Made by a program: the position numbers and the translations under genes. Below, in pieces: positions 1 to 5,133 of a stretch of 6,700 bases of DNA (position 1 is its first letter; the number at the start of each line of letters is the position of its first letter). Source of the stretch: Methanomassiliicoccus sp. (GTDB lineage: Archaea; Thermoplasmatota; Thermoplasmata; Methanomassiliicoccales; JACIVX01); assembly GCA_020725985.1 (NCBI GenBank), contig DYTM01000081.1, positions 1 through 6,700 of the forward strand. Direction: 5' to 3'. Under the pieces are notes generated by a model. That model worked only from the letters and a program-made list of their open reading frames with translations, searched no databases and had not been told where the DNA came from.

Positions 1-1
1 C

Positions 2-664
2 CATTATCATTTCGATCACGTCGGCGACGCCTCGATTTTCGTGACGGAAGCGGGGGCGATCGGAAAGAAGCTCAGGATCATAGCAACAGAGGCCTGCCTT
101 GAGGAGATACACAGGTATGGGGACAAGGTGCCACTTCCGACGGAGATCCTCCCGGTACCGAGGGGCAGCTTCGAGTTCGAGGGGGAGAGAATCGAAATGG
201 GCACCCCTCCGCCCGGGCATTCGGAGGATAACAGCTGGATCTTCCTGCGGAAGGATCGGGTCATCCACAATGTTGACATGATCCATCCGGGTCAGCTCGA
301 GTTCGACAACTTCGGCGTCGGGCACTACATCCGGGGCTACGAGGAGGCCCTGCGGGAGCTCCTCACGCTGGACTGGAGCATCATGACGGCGGGACATGGC
401 AACATAGGGTCGAGGGAGGACGTCCAGCTCGTGCTGGAGTATATCGGGGACCTTCGCCTCCACACCGAAGAGGTGCTGCCTGCCGTTGACATCATGCCGT
501 TCATCAAGGACGAGATGATGTACAACTGGTTCCACAATCATCGGGACGAGGTGGCGAGAAGGGTCGTCGATCGCATGCGGCCGAAGTGGGGGAGTCATTC
601 TGGGTTCGATCTCGTCGCCATGACCCACGCTCGGACGATGTATTGGGAGTACTACCTCCATTGA
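2..664 (+). CDS. MBL-fold metallo-hydrolase, 3' part (start lies before the window)
   Basis: This is a metallo-beta-lactamase superfamily hydrolase, open at the left edge: the reading frame runs from position 2 to a TGA at 662-664, leaving 220 residues. The first six residues are HYHFDH, the HxHxDH metal-binding signature. The GTG at position 41 falls inside the conserved core and is therefore not the start. Further expected ligands are His73 (in PPGHSEDNS), Asp92 (in NVDMIHPG) and His132 (in TAGHGNIG), so a complete dinuclear metal site is likely. The N-terminal strands of the fold lie outside the window. Beyond about residue 140 there is a helical C-terminal tail of some 80 residues (charged, with aromatic WF, YW and YY) that could form a substrate lid or dimer surface. 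The family hydrolyses many substrates (thioesters, lactones, phosphoesters, lactams), and nothing here fixes which. The gene converges on the unknown gene at 744-1256. Family assignment is firm; the substrate is unknown. Confidence 0.9.
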   Translation, partial: HYHFDHVGDASIFVTEAGAIGKKLRIIATEACLEEIHRYGDKVPLPTEILPVPRGSFEFEGERIEMGTPPPGHSEDNSWIFLRKDRVIHNVDMIHPGQLEFDNFGVGHYIRGYEEALRELLTLDWSIMTAGHGNIGSREDVQLVLEYIGDLRLHTEEVLPAVDIMPFIKDEMMYNWFHNHRDEVARRVVDRMRPKWGSHSGFDLVAMTHARTMYWEYYLH

Positions 665-711
665 CAAAGGAGTTCGGGTGGTTCTCATCATCTCCAAATG
701 TAGAGTGCCGC

Positions 712-726
712 CGATGTAATTCATCG
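712..726. repeat. Small inverted repeat between two convergent genes
   Basis: CGATG at 712-716 is followed by the five-base loop TAATT and then CATCG at 722-726, a perfect 5-bp stem. It lies in the 79-base gap between the stop codons of two genes that point at each other (ends at 664 and 744), so it could help end or stabilise transcripts from either side. There is no T-run after it on either strand, and a stem this short can arise by chance. The rest of the 665-743 gap shows nothing I can name. Confidence 0.2.
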
Positions 727-743
727 TCGACCGGATCCCGGAA

Positions 744-1256
744 TCAGGAGAAGATCTCGCTCCACTTCTCGGCGAGCTCGTCCCGTCGCGGTCTGTAGAC
801 GTGTTCGAAGAAACTGTCTTGCGACAATAGCACTTCTTTGTCGAAGGACTTGATGATCTCAAGGGCCTCTTTCCACGCGTCGTCGAATCTGCCCTTGAAC
901 CGGGCGGCGATCTGCCTCTCGAAGTCCTCCACCTTCTGGACCTCGCCCCCGATCGTGAATAGCACTCCCTTCTCCCCGTCCACCTTGTACGCCATAGTGT
1001 CTCCGAGGAAGAACGTGTCCCTTTCCCCGGCAGCCTCCTTCAACCCCGCCTTCCCCTCCCGTACCCCCTTTCCCTTGAAGCCTCGTTTCGCAGCGGCGTA
1101 GAAGATCGCCCGGTTCAGCCCCCAGCTCATGCTCTCATCATACGATAGGCCGAGAACGTAGCCCCTGGCGGCCTGAAGCGTCGCCATCACCTGGAATCTG
1201 CCGATCTTCATGTCGTTCGCCCGACGGATGGTGGAGAATTGAACCTCATTAGTCAT
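744..1256 (-). CDS. Unrecognised 170-residue protein, second gene after DUF2117
   Basis: I do not recognise this family. The ATG at 1256 gives 170 residues. A second ATG at 1211 (MKIGRF) would give 155 and cannot be excluded, since neither has a strong ribosome site. The product looks soluble: no signal peptide, no membrane segment, and no cysteines that might bind metal. The first half has a compact hydrophobic stretch (residues 24-60, with LGLSYDES and GLNRAIFYAAAKRGFKG). The middle looks like beta strands with turn glycines (about 82-105, FFLGDTMAY, then GVLFTIGGEV). The C-terminal 60 residues look like charged amphipathic helix with many Lys, Glu, Asp and Phe. The frame has normal coding character and ends at a TGA (746-744). 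It starts 57 bases after the DUF2117 stop on the same strand with no clear promoter between, so co-transcription is likely. Function is unknown; a two-part alpha/beta fold is only a guess. Confidence 0.8.
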   Translation of the reverse strand: MTNEVQFSTIRRANDMKIGRFQVMATLQAARGYVLGLSYDESMSWGLNRAIFYAAAKRGFKGKGVREGKAGLKEAAGERDTFFLGDTMAYKVDGEKGVLFTIGGEVQKVEDFERQIAARFKGRFDDAWKEALEIIKSFDKEVLLSQDSFFEHVYRPRRDELAEKWSEIFS

Positions 1257-1313
1257 GAGCCTAGCGATTCGGGTGTCCGGTCGGCGACCTGAACTAGAGG
1301 GTCTCCCACAAGA

Positions 1314-2459
1314 CTACGTCCTCTGGTCGCCCTTGAGTGTCCTCTCAATTCCCTCCACCCGGTCGAATGCGATCTCGGAGAGGAAGACCTCGGGGGCGAT
1401 CTCCCGGATCCTCTTCGCCATCTCCTCCGGGGAGATGTGGCTGTCGAGGAAGTCCCCTCCCCCGAAGATGATCTCCCTTGTCCTCCGTCCGACCAGATCA
1501 TCGAAGGTCTGTCGGAATCTCAGGAGGATCGAGCCCTCGGCGAGTAGGCGCTCCGGGCATATGCCGTCCTCATCTCCGTCCGTGATCCCTACAATCGGCA
1601 CACCGAACCGGAAGAGGATGTTGCCGGTGATCGTGCTGGTATCGTCCCCGACCGTCACCACGAGACCCGCCTCCCGGCACCTGTATATCGATTCCTCCGC
1701 AGAGTGATCGATCAGATACGCTCCTCTCCTCCCCTTCCCCCGCAGTGACCTGGGTCTGGTCCTGGTCCGTCTGACCACTCCGCTTCGTACCCCTGCGTGG
1801 AATGGGTCGTAGGGGCCTAGGCGGCGGACCCCTTCCGGCTTGATTGTCATCCCCATTGCGATGAGCATCCCTTCGTCGTCGCGGCCGATTCTCACGTCTC
1901 GCTCGGTCGCCCTGCCCACGACAACCCCGTTCACCCATACACTCTCTCCTGGGACGACGCCCCCGATCCGCCTCCACCTACCCTTTTCATTCCCGACTCC
2001 CACTGACTCCGCGGCTGCCAGAGTCTCAAGGGAAAGCTGCGAGGCAACATTGCTCGCGATATCCCCCGATAGTCCATTCCAGTCGATCACGATTTCGCGG
2101 TCCACTTGGAGGAAGGGCTTGGTCAACCTCTCCCTCGCTTTGGAGTAGATCATCAAGCCCAATCTCACCGCCGTCTCCCTTGACTTCGCGCTGTTGACGA
2201 GAACAAGCACGTCGAACGCCTCATTCATCTCCTTCAGGGCCGAGGAAGGCAGATTTCGGGAAGAGATGTCCACGATCCCTTCTAGTTCCGCGTCCACCAC
2301 GGCCGCCACTCCTGTGCATCCGCTCATCAGGGCAACTGTCTCGCCTTCTCTCTCCAGCACACTCAGTAACCTCTGGAATAGGCCTGTGTCTATCGCCTCC
2401 GGACCATGGATGACGACCGCGAATCTCATATCAGCCGTTCCCGCTAGCATTGAGAGCAT
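1314..2459 (-). CDS. DUF2117 family protein
   Basis: This matches the DUF2117 family, conserved proteins of unknown function known mainly from methanogens and related archaea; I recognise it from memory of the family pattern. Near the N-terminus is FAVVIHGPEAIDTG (residues 13-26), followed by GCTGVAAVVDAELEG (47-61), the usual alpha/beta opening. A middle block, GVVPGESVWVNGVVVGRAT (167-185), precedes a basic stretch (about 229-245, rich in Arg and Lys). The C-terminal half carries VVTVGDDTSTITGN (267-280) and GVPIVGITDGDEDGI (286-300). The acidic GDD and DGDEDG motifs would suit metal or nucleotide binding, but that is inference. The start at 2459 is favoured by GGGAG five bases upstream; the ATG at 2429 begins closer to the conserved core and is the alternative. 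It probably heads a two-gene unit with the 744-1256 gene, transcribed from the divergent region shared with the GyrI-like gene. The protein is soluble, with no membrane segment. Confidence 0.85.
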   Translation of the reverse strand: MLSMLAGTADMRFAVVIHGPEAIDTGLFQRLLSVLEREGETVALMSGCTGVAAVVDAELEGIVDISSRNLPSSALKEMNEAFDVLVLVNSAKSRETAVRLGLMIYSKARERLTKPFLQVDREIVIDWNGLSGDIASNVASQLSLETLAAAESVGVGNEKGRWRRIGGVVPGESVWVNGVVVGRATERDVRIGRDDEGMLIAMGMTIKPEGVRRLGPYDPFHAGVRSGVVRRTRTRPRSLRGKGRRGAYLIDHSAEESIYRCREAGLVVTVGDDTSTITGNILFRFGVPIVGITDGDEDGICPERLLAEGSILLRFRQTFDDLVGRRTREIIFGGGDFLDSHISPEEMAKRIREIAPEVFLSEIAFDRVEGIERTLKGDQRT

Positions 2460-2464
2460 GACTT

Positions 2465-2469
2465 CTCCC
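2465..2469 (-). promoter_or_regulatory. Ribosome binding site of the DUF2117 gene
   Basis: GGGAG on the minus strand lies five bases before the ATG at 2459. It is the best Shine-Dalgarno match in the region. It favours 2459 over the internal ATGs at 2450 and 2429, and implies a leadered transcript. Confidence 0.55.
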
Positions 2470-2471
2470 GT

Positions 2472-2496
2472 TTGTCAAGGTTGCCAACCTAGACAA
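2472..2496. promoter_or_regulatory. 25-bp near-perfect palindrome, probable operator or leader hairpin
   Basis: The left arm TTGTCAAGGTTG and right arm CAACCTAGACAA flank a single central base (2484). Eleven of twelve arm positions pair, the only mismatch being the sixth base of each arm. This is far more symmetry than the surrounding DNA shows and is the right size for a homodimeric regulator. It lies between the shared TATA element (about 2529-2536) and the DUF2117 start. It would fall about 10 bases after the expected minus-strand transcription start and just before the ribosome site at 2465-2469. From the GyrI-like gene's side it sits about 60-90 bases before the expected start. In RNA the same sequence could instead fold into a hairpin near the ribosome site. 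Which role applies cannot be told from sequence alone. Confidence 0.6.
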
Positions 2497-2527
2497 CGCG
2501 ATCGCTCCCTGCTTCCTCGCCACTGAT

Positions 2528-2537
2528 GATAAATATC
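2528..2537. promoter_or_regulatory. Near-symmetric TATA element, possibly bidirectional
   Basis: GATAAATATC (TATA core 2529-2536) is an AT-rich island in GC-rich DNA and reads almost the same on both strands (GATATTTATC on the minus). Placing transcription starts about 26 bases away gives about 2559 on the plus strand (18-base leader to the ATG at 2577) and about 2506 on the minus (47-base leader to the ATG at 2459). Both are plausible for archaea. On the plus side a CCGGTT/AACCGG inverted repeat (2537-2542 and 2563-2568) brackets the expected start and may be a further regulatory site. Confidence 0.5.
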
Positions 2538-2576
2538 CGGTTCGGCCTTAATGATGAGCACAAACCGGGAAGGGAA

Positions 2577-3038
2577 ATGAAAGGCGAGATCAGAGTGATC
2601 GAGGTCAGTGCCCAGGAGGCGCTGAGGATCAGGGAGAAGGTGCGGATGACGGAGATCGGCCCGAGGATGGGGGAGATGCTCTCTGAGTTGATGGCCTTCT
2701 TCCAGAGGAGGAAGGTCCAGATGTCCGGACCGCCCTTCTCCCTCTACCGCTCCGTGACTGGGGAAATGGTCGATGTGGAGGTCGGTTTCCCGGTCCCCGC
2801 TCGAACATCGGGTGAGGGAAGGGTCCAGGCGACCGTCGTGCCTGGGGGAAAAGCCGTGATCGCCACCCACGTGGGACCCTACGAAAGTCTGCATGAAACC
2901 TATGCGGGGATGCAAGCGTGGATGGCCAGCAATGGAGTTGTCCCGGCAGAGTTCATGTGGGAGCAGTATATGACGGACCCGCAGAGGGAGCCGGACAGTT
3001 CGAAGTGGATAACCCAGGTATACTGGCCGATCAAGTGA
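2577..3038 (+). CDS. GyrI-like small-molecule-binding protein
   Basis: This is a stand-alone GyrI-like (AraC effector-binding) domain, 153 residues, with no DNA-binding domain attached. Such domains bind hydrophobic or cationic small molecules; stand-alone members act as ligand sensors, gyrase-inhibitor-like proteins or hydrolases. The two halves expected of the SHS2-duplicated fold are visible: residues 4-70, ending in MVDVEVGFPV, and 82-152, with VQATVVPGGKAVIATHVGPY followed by a helix with the aromatic WMASNG. WEQYMTDP (128-135) holds Glu129, at the position of the conserved pocket glutamate of the family. The start at 2577 is preferred. An in-frame ATG at 2526 would add 17 residues, but that start lies on the TATA element, and family members begin like MKGEIRVIEV. 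The gene is divergent from DUF2117 and may share its promoter. A purine-rich GGGAAGGG sits immediately before the ATG, too close for an ideal ribosome site. The ligand is unknown. Confidence 0.85.
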   Translation: MKGEIRVIEVSAQEALRIREKVRMTEIGPRMGEMLSELMAFFQRRKVQMSGPPFSLYRSVTGEMVDVEVGFPVPARTSGEGRVQATVVPGGKAVIATHVGPYESLHETYAGMQAWMASNGVVPAEFMWEQYMTDPQREPDSSKWITQVYWPIK

Positions 3039-3111
3039 GCACTCCTGTTGCACCCTTCTCCGGATGACAGTCAGGATCGAACAATGCCGTTCCTTCCGTA
3101 GGATGGAAACT

Positions 3112-3120
3112 GAGAAATAG
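3112..3120 (+). promoter_or_regulatory. Weak TATA-like box before the zinc-ribbon gene
   Basis: GAGAAATAG lies about 29 bases (centre) before the ATG at 3145, the spacing expected for a leaderless archaeal transcript. The match is poor, and read-through from the GyrI-like gene (106-base gap) is the alternative. The rest of 3039-3144 shows nothing recognisable. Confidence 0.25.
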
Positions 3121-3144
3121 GTCGGACTGCCAGAGACTTATGAA

Positions 3145-3369
3145 ATGAAGTGCCCTAGGTGCGATAGCGAGATGGAGTCCGGGATTCTCGTATCGGGCTA
3201 TCATTCAGCCGCTTTCTCCATCTCGAGCCACGTTCACGCAGACTACGGCATTCAATGGCGTTTCGTCAGCCTGGAAGAGGATACTCGCGGGCGGCGTCGC
3301 CGGTCGAGCGACCTCTACCTCGAGGGATATCGATGCGGGAAGTGCCGATTCGTTGCCCTCAAGTTCTAA
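3145..3369 (+). CDS. Small zinc-ribbon protein (DUF6487-like)
   Basis: This 74-residue protein has two CxxC pairs: CPRC at residues 3-6 near the N-terminus and CGKC at 64-67 near the C-terminus, the knuckles of a single zinc ribbon with a long insert. The opening MKCPRCDSEMESGIL, the Trp in the middle and the closing YRCGKCRFVALKF resemble the small DUF6487 zinc-ribbon family as I recall it; that name is a likely match, not certain. The insert carries a basic run (RGRRRR, 48-53), which could contact nucleic acid or be a flexible loop. There is no membrane segment. The start is fixed because the ATG at 3140, five bases upstream and in another frame, stops after two codons. No ribosome site is visible, consistent with leaderless translation. 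Function is unknown. Neighbours do not suggest a pathway. Confidence 0.75.
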   Translation: MKCPRCDSEMESGILVSGYHSAAFSISSHVHADYGIQWRFVSLEEDTRGRRRRSSDLYLEGYRCGKCRFVALKF

Positions 3370-3533
3370 TCCCCCGGCTGCCCTGATCGCTTCTCGATGC
3401 CAAGATCGTCTCAATCGGTCCTCCATTTCCGAGGTCGTCGACGCCATCGTTAGTCAAGAACATTCGTACCCTCATGGTGACAGCCATATCTTCGAAGTAC
3501 TGATATCAAGTCTGATAATTTGCTGCTAGGGAC
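3370..3533. other. Gap with no gene recognised
   Basis: Between the zinc-ribbon stop and the next TATA box I see no protein I can support and no tRNA-like structure. AT content rises toward the right. Short palindromes cluster at 3490-3508 (CTTCGAAG, AGTACT, TGATATCA). These could be protein-binding sites before the promoter at 3534, or chance. Confidence 0.4.
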
Positions 3534-3545
3534 TTTTATATTATT
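3534..3545 (+). promoter_or_regulatory. Strong archaeal-type TATA box of the membrane-protein gene
   Basis: TTTTATATTATT is the most AT-rich stretch in the window and a good match to an archaeal TATA box, preceded by the purine-rich AGGGA that could act as the TFB contact. Transcription would start near 3565. That puts a short ORF (ATG at 3570) at the very 5' end of the message and the main ATG (3611) about 45 bases in. Confidence 0.6.
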
Positions 3546-3569
3546 CGACCATCAAAAATCCGGCAACGC

Positions 3570-3593
3570 ATGTCCGAGACACACACTGCTTGA
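3570..3593 (+). CDS. Possible 7-codon upstream ORF (MSETHTA)
   Basis: An ATG at 3570, about five bases after the predicted transcription start, opens a seven-codon frame ending in TGA at 3591-3593, 17 bases before the membrane-protein ATG at 3611. Near-leaderless initiation here would be natural in archaea. Ribosomes finishing it would release almost on top of the downstream ribosome site (GAGG, 3600-3603), so it could tune translation of the next gene. Alternatives: a chance ATG, or a real N-terminus separated from the main frame by a one-base error. Confidence 0.25.
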   Translation: MSETHTA

Positions 3594-3599
3594 CCTTCC

Positions 3600-3603
3600 G
3601 AGG
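3600..3603 (+). promoter_or_regulatory. Ribosome binding site deciding the start at 3611
   Basis: GAGG lies seven bases before the ATG at 3611. It favours that start over the in-frame TTG at 3590, which would place the same GAGG inside the coding region. Confidence 0.5.
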
Positions 3604-3610
3604 CCGGTTG

Positions 3611-4144
3611 ATGCTAGCGATCACCCATTTTCTTGTCGTTATCCTTCTCGTCTACCTTCTCAAACTTGACAGGAACGAGATTCTCGCAGTGATGCTCTTC
3701 GGGGTGTTCATCGACGTCGATCACCTGCTCGCCATACCGGATTTCGTGAGCCAGAACGGCGTGTCGAACCTGACGAACACCGAATCCCTCCTCAATGCGG
3801 ACGTGCAGTGGAAGTCCGCCCTTCACAGTCCGATGGCCATTCTGGTAGTCGCCCCTGCCGCTGTCGCGTTCAGGCTTGCCCTGCCTCTGGTAGCCTGGGG
3901 TACGCATGTGGCGATGGATACGATTCAGATCGAGTACCTCGGGATCGCATCTCTGGCCGAGATACTCCTTCTCGGCATCCTCATTCTAGCGTTCGCTCTC
4001 CTGGAGTTCCGCCGGTTCGTGATGGAACGGCAGATTTCCGAGCTATCGCCCCCCGGCTTCCCATTCTGGGAGCTCAGGAGGGTGAGCGGAATCCTTGCCC
4101 GGCTCACCCCAAGAAGGAGGCACAAACCCGCAGGCGCGGCCTAG
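3611..4144 (+). CDS. Membrane-bound metal-dependent hydrolase-like protein (YdjM/DUF457 type)
   Basis: This is a 177-residue integral membrane protein with about four hydrophobic segments (roughly residues 4-18, 24-42, 74-97 and 112-132) and a basic cytoplasmic-looking tail (LTPRRRHK). Polar residues fall in the pattern of the YdjM/DUF457 family, annotated as membrane-bound metal-dependent hydrolases: His6 in the opening TH, Asp35-x-Asp37-His38 in GVFIDVDHLL, His72-Ser-Pro, and His99 with Asp103 (WGTHVAMD). These could line a metal site at the membrane face; the true substrate of the family is not established. The call rests on this motif pattern rather than on overall similarity, so a divergent relative is possible. 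The ATG at 3611 is chosen for its GAGG site. It has its own TATA box at 3534-3545. The stop TAG shares the tetranucleotide CTAG with the stop of the convergent dehydrogenase gene. Confidence 0.65.
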   Translation: MLAITHFLVVILLVYLLKLDRNEILAVMLFGVFIDVDHLLAIPDFVSQNGVSNLTNTESLLNADVQWKSALHSPMAILVVAPAAVAFRLALPLVAWGTHVAMDTIQIEYLGIASLAEILLLGILILAFALLEFRRFVMERQISELSPPGFPFWELRRVSGILARLTPRRRHKPAGAA

Positions 4145-5133
4145 CCCCCGTCGAGGATCCGGATCAACTTCTCGGTGAACCTACTAGTGCTGTAACTTCC
4201 CCCGATGTCAGGAGTCCTCAGTCCCCTTTCGAGAGCCGTCTTTGCCGCCTCCTCCACCCGTGCCGCAGATTCCTCCTCCTTCAGGAACCTGAGCATCATC
4301 GCCGCCGACAGAATGGCGGCGATAGGGTTCGCCAATCCTTTTCCGGCGATGTCGGGTGCGGATCCGTGGCAGGGCTCGAAGATGCCGAAATCCTTACCGA
4401 GGTTGGCGGACGGGGCGAATCCGAGACCGCCGATCAGGGCTGCCGCCTCATCTGAAAGGATGTCGCCGTAGAGGTTGAGCGTCACGATACAATCGAGCTC
4501 CCTGGGTTTCAGGACGAGGGCCGCGGCCACCGCATCCACGAACATCTCCTTCGCCTCCAGGCCGCTACCTTGCATCTCCTCGAGAAAGACCTTCCTGAAG
4601 AGGCCGTCCGATTTCGTCAGCACGTTGGCCTTGTGCGCGCAGGTGATCCTCCTCCTTCTGTCGCGCCTGCACATGTCGATCGCGAACCTGATGATCCGTC
4701 GGCTGGCAGCCTCTGACACCCGCCTCGCCGTCGTCACCCCAAGTTCGTCTTCGTGCTCCAATCCGGTGTACATGCCCTCGGTGTTCTCCCGGACGATGAC
4801 CACGTCAAGGTCCAGGAGACCGATTGATGGGTGTAGCCTTCTCACCGGCCTGAGGTTCGCGAAGAGGTCGAAACGCCTTCGAAGGTAGAGCAAGGGTGAT
4901 CGGTAGTCGGCATCGCACGGGCTGGTGATCGCCCCGAAAAGGCAGGCGTCCGATTCCTCCAGGAGATCGATTGTCGCCTGAGGCAGATAGGAACCAGTGC
5001 GTTCGAAACACGCTAGTCCCATCTCCCCCGTCACAAGCTCGAGATCGAGCCCGAGGCTTTCCAGAACAGAGGAGGCGGAAGAGATGACCTCCGGCCCTAT
5101 GCCGTCTCCGCCGATGACCACGATCTTCCTCAA
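4141..5133 (-). CDS. Isopropylmalate/homoisocitrate dehydrogenase family enzyme (LeuB/AksF-like)
   Basis: This is an NAD-type beta-decarboxylating dehydrogenase, 330 residues and full length. It oxidises and decarboxylates a 2-hydroxy-3-substituted dicarboxylate or tricarboxylate using Mg2+. Motifs in order: GDGIGPEV (9-16); the substrate loop SPLLYLRRRFDLFANLRP (79-96); VRENTEGMY (114-122) with the catalytic tyrosine Tyr122; HKANVL with catalytic Lys168; LYGDILSDEA (221-230) with metal ligands Asp224 and Asp228; and HGSAPDIAGKGLANP (256-270), whose Pro-Asp-Ile favours NAD over NADP. LFGAITSP (65-72) and the loop resemble the methanogen AksF/LeuB group. The residue aligned (from memory) with Arg85 of Thermus homoisocitrate dehydrogenase is Leu82, as in isopropylmalate dehydrogenases. 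So leucine synthesis (LeuB) or the 2-oxosuberate branch of coenzyme B synthesis (AksF) are the main choices. The TTG start at 5133 is fixed by the perfect family N-terminus MRKIVVIGGDGIG and overlaps the TGA of the deoxyhypusine synthase gene (TTGA), implying coupled translation. Confidence 0.92.
   Translation of the reverse strand: MRKIVVIGGDGIGPEVISSASSVLESLGLDLELVTGEMGLACFERTGSYLPQATIDLLEESDACLFGAITSPCDADYRSPLLYLRRRFDLFANLRPVRRLHPSIGLLDLDVVIVRENTEGMYTGLEHEDELGVTTARRVSEAASRRIIRFAIDMCRRDRRRRITCAHKANVLTKSDGLFRKVFLEEMQGSGLEAKEMFVDAVAAALVLKPRELDCIVTLNLYGDILSDEAAALIGGLGFAPSANLGKDFGIFEPCHGSAPDIAGKGLANPIAAILSAAMMLRFLKEEESAARVEEAAKTALERGLRTPDIGGSYSTSRFTEKLIRILDGG

Noticed and set aside
41..43. GTG as the start of the MBL hydrolase gene
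   Set aside because: The frame is open to the left edge and the HYHFDH metal motif is encoded before this codon, so the real start is outside the window.
2551..2625. A C/D-box RNA (ATGATGA at 2551-2557, CTGA at 2622-2625)
   Set aside because: The D box lies inside the GyrI-like coding sequence, no convincing internal C'/D' pair is seen, and the motifs are short enough to occur by chance.
3205..3447. An 80-residue minus-strand frame opposite the zinc-ribbon gene
   Set aside because: It lies mostly antisense to a gene with two clear CxxC motifs and shows no recognisable motif; long open frames are common in GC-rich DNA.
3353..3529. An open plus-strand frame running from inside the zinc-ribbon gene across the gap
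   Set aside because: It has no ATG or ribosome site, no recognisable motif and low-complexity Ser/Ile-rich ends. It could not be supported as a gene or a gene remnant.
3808..4455. A 215-residue plus-strand frame spanning the end of the membrane-protein gene and the dehydrogenase
   Set aside because: Its composition is Arg/Pro/Ser-rich without motifs, and it overlaps two well-supported genes in other frames.
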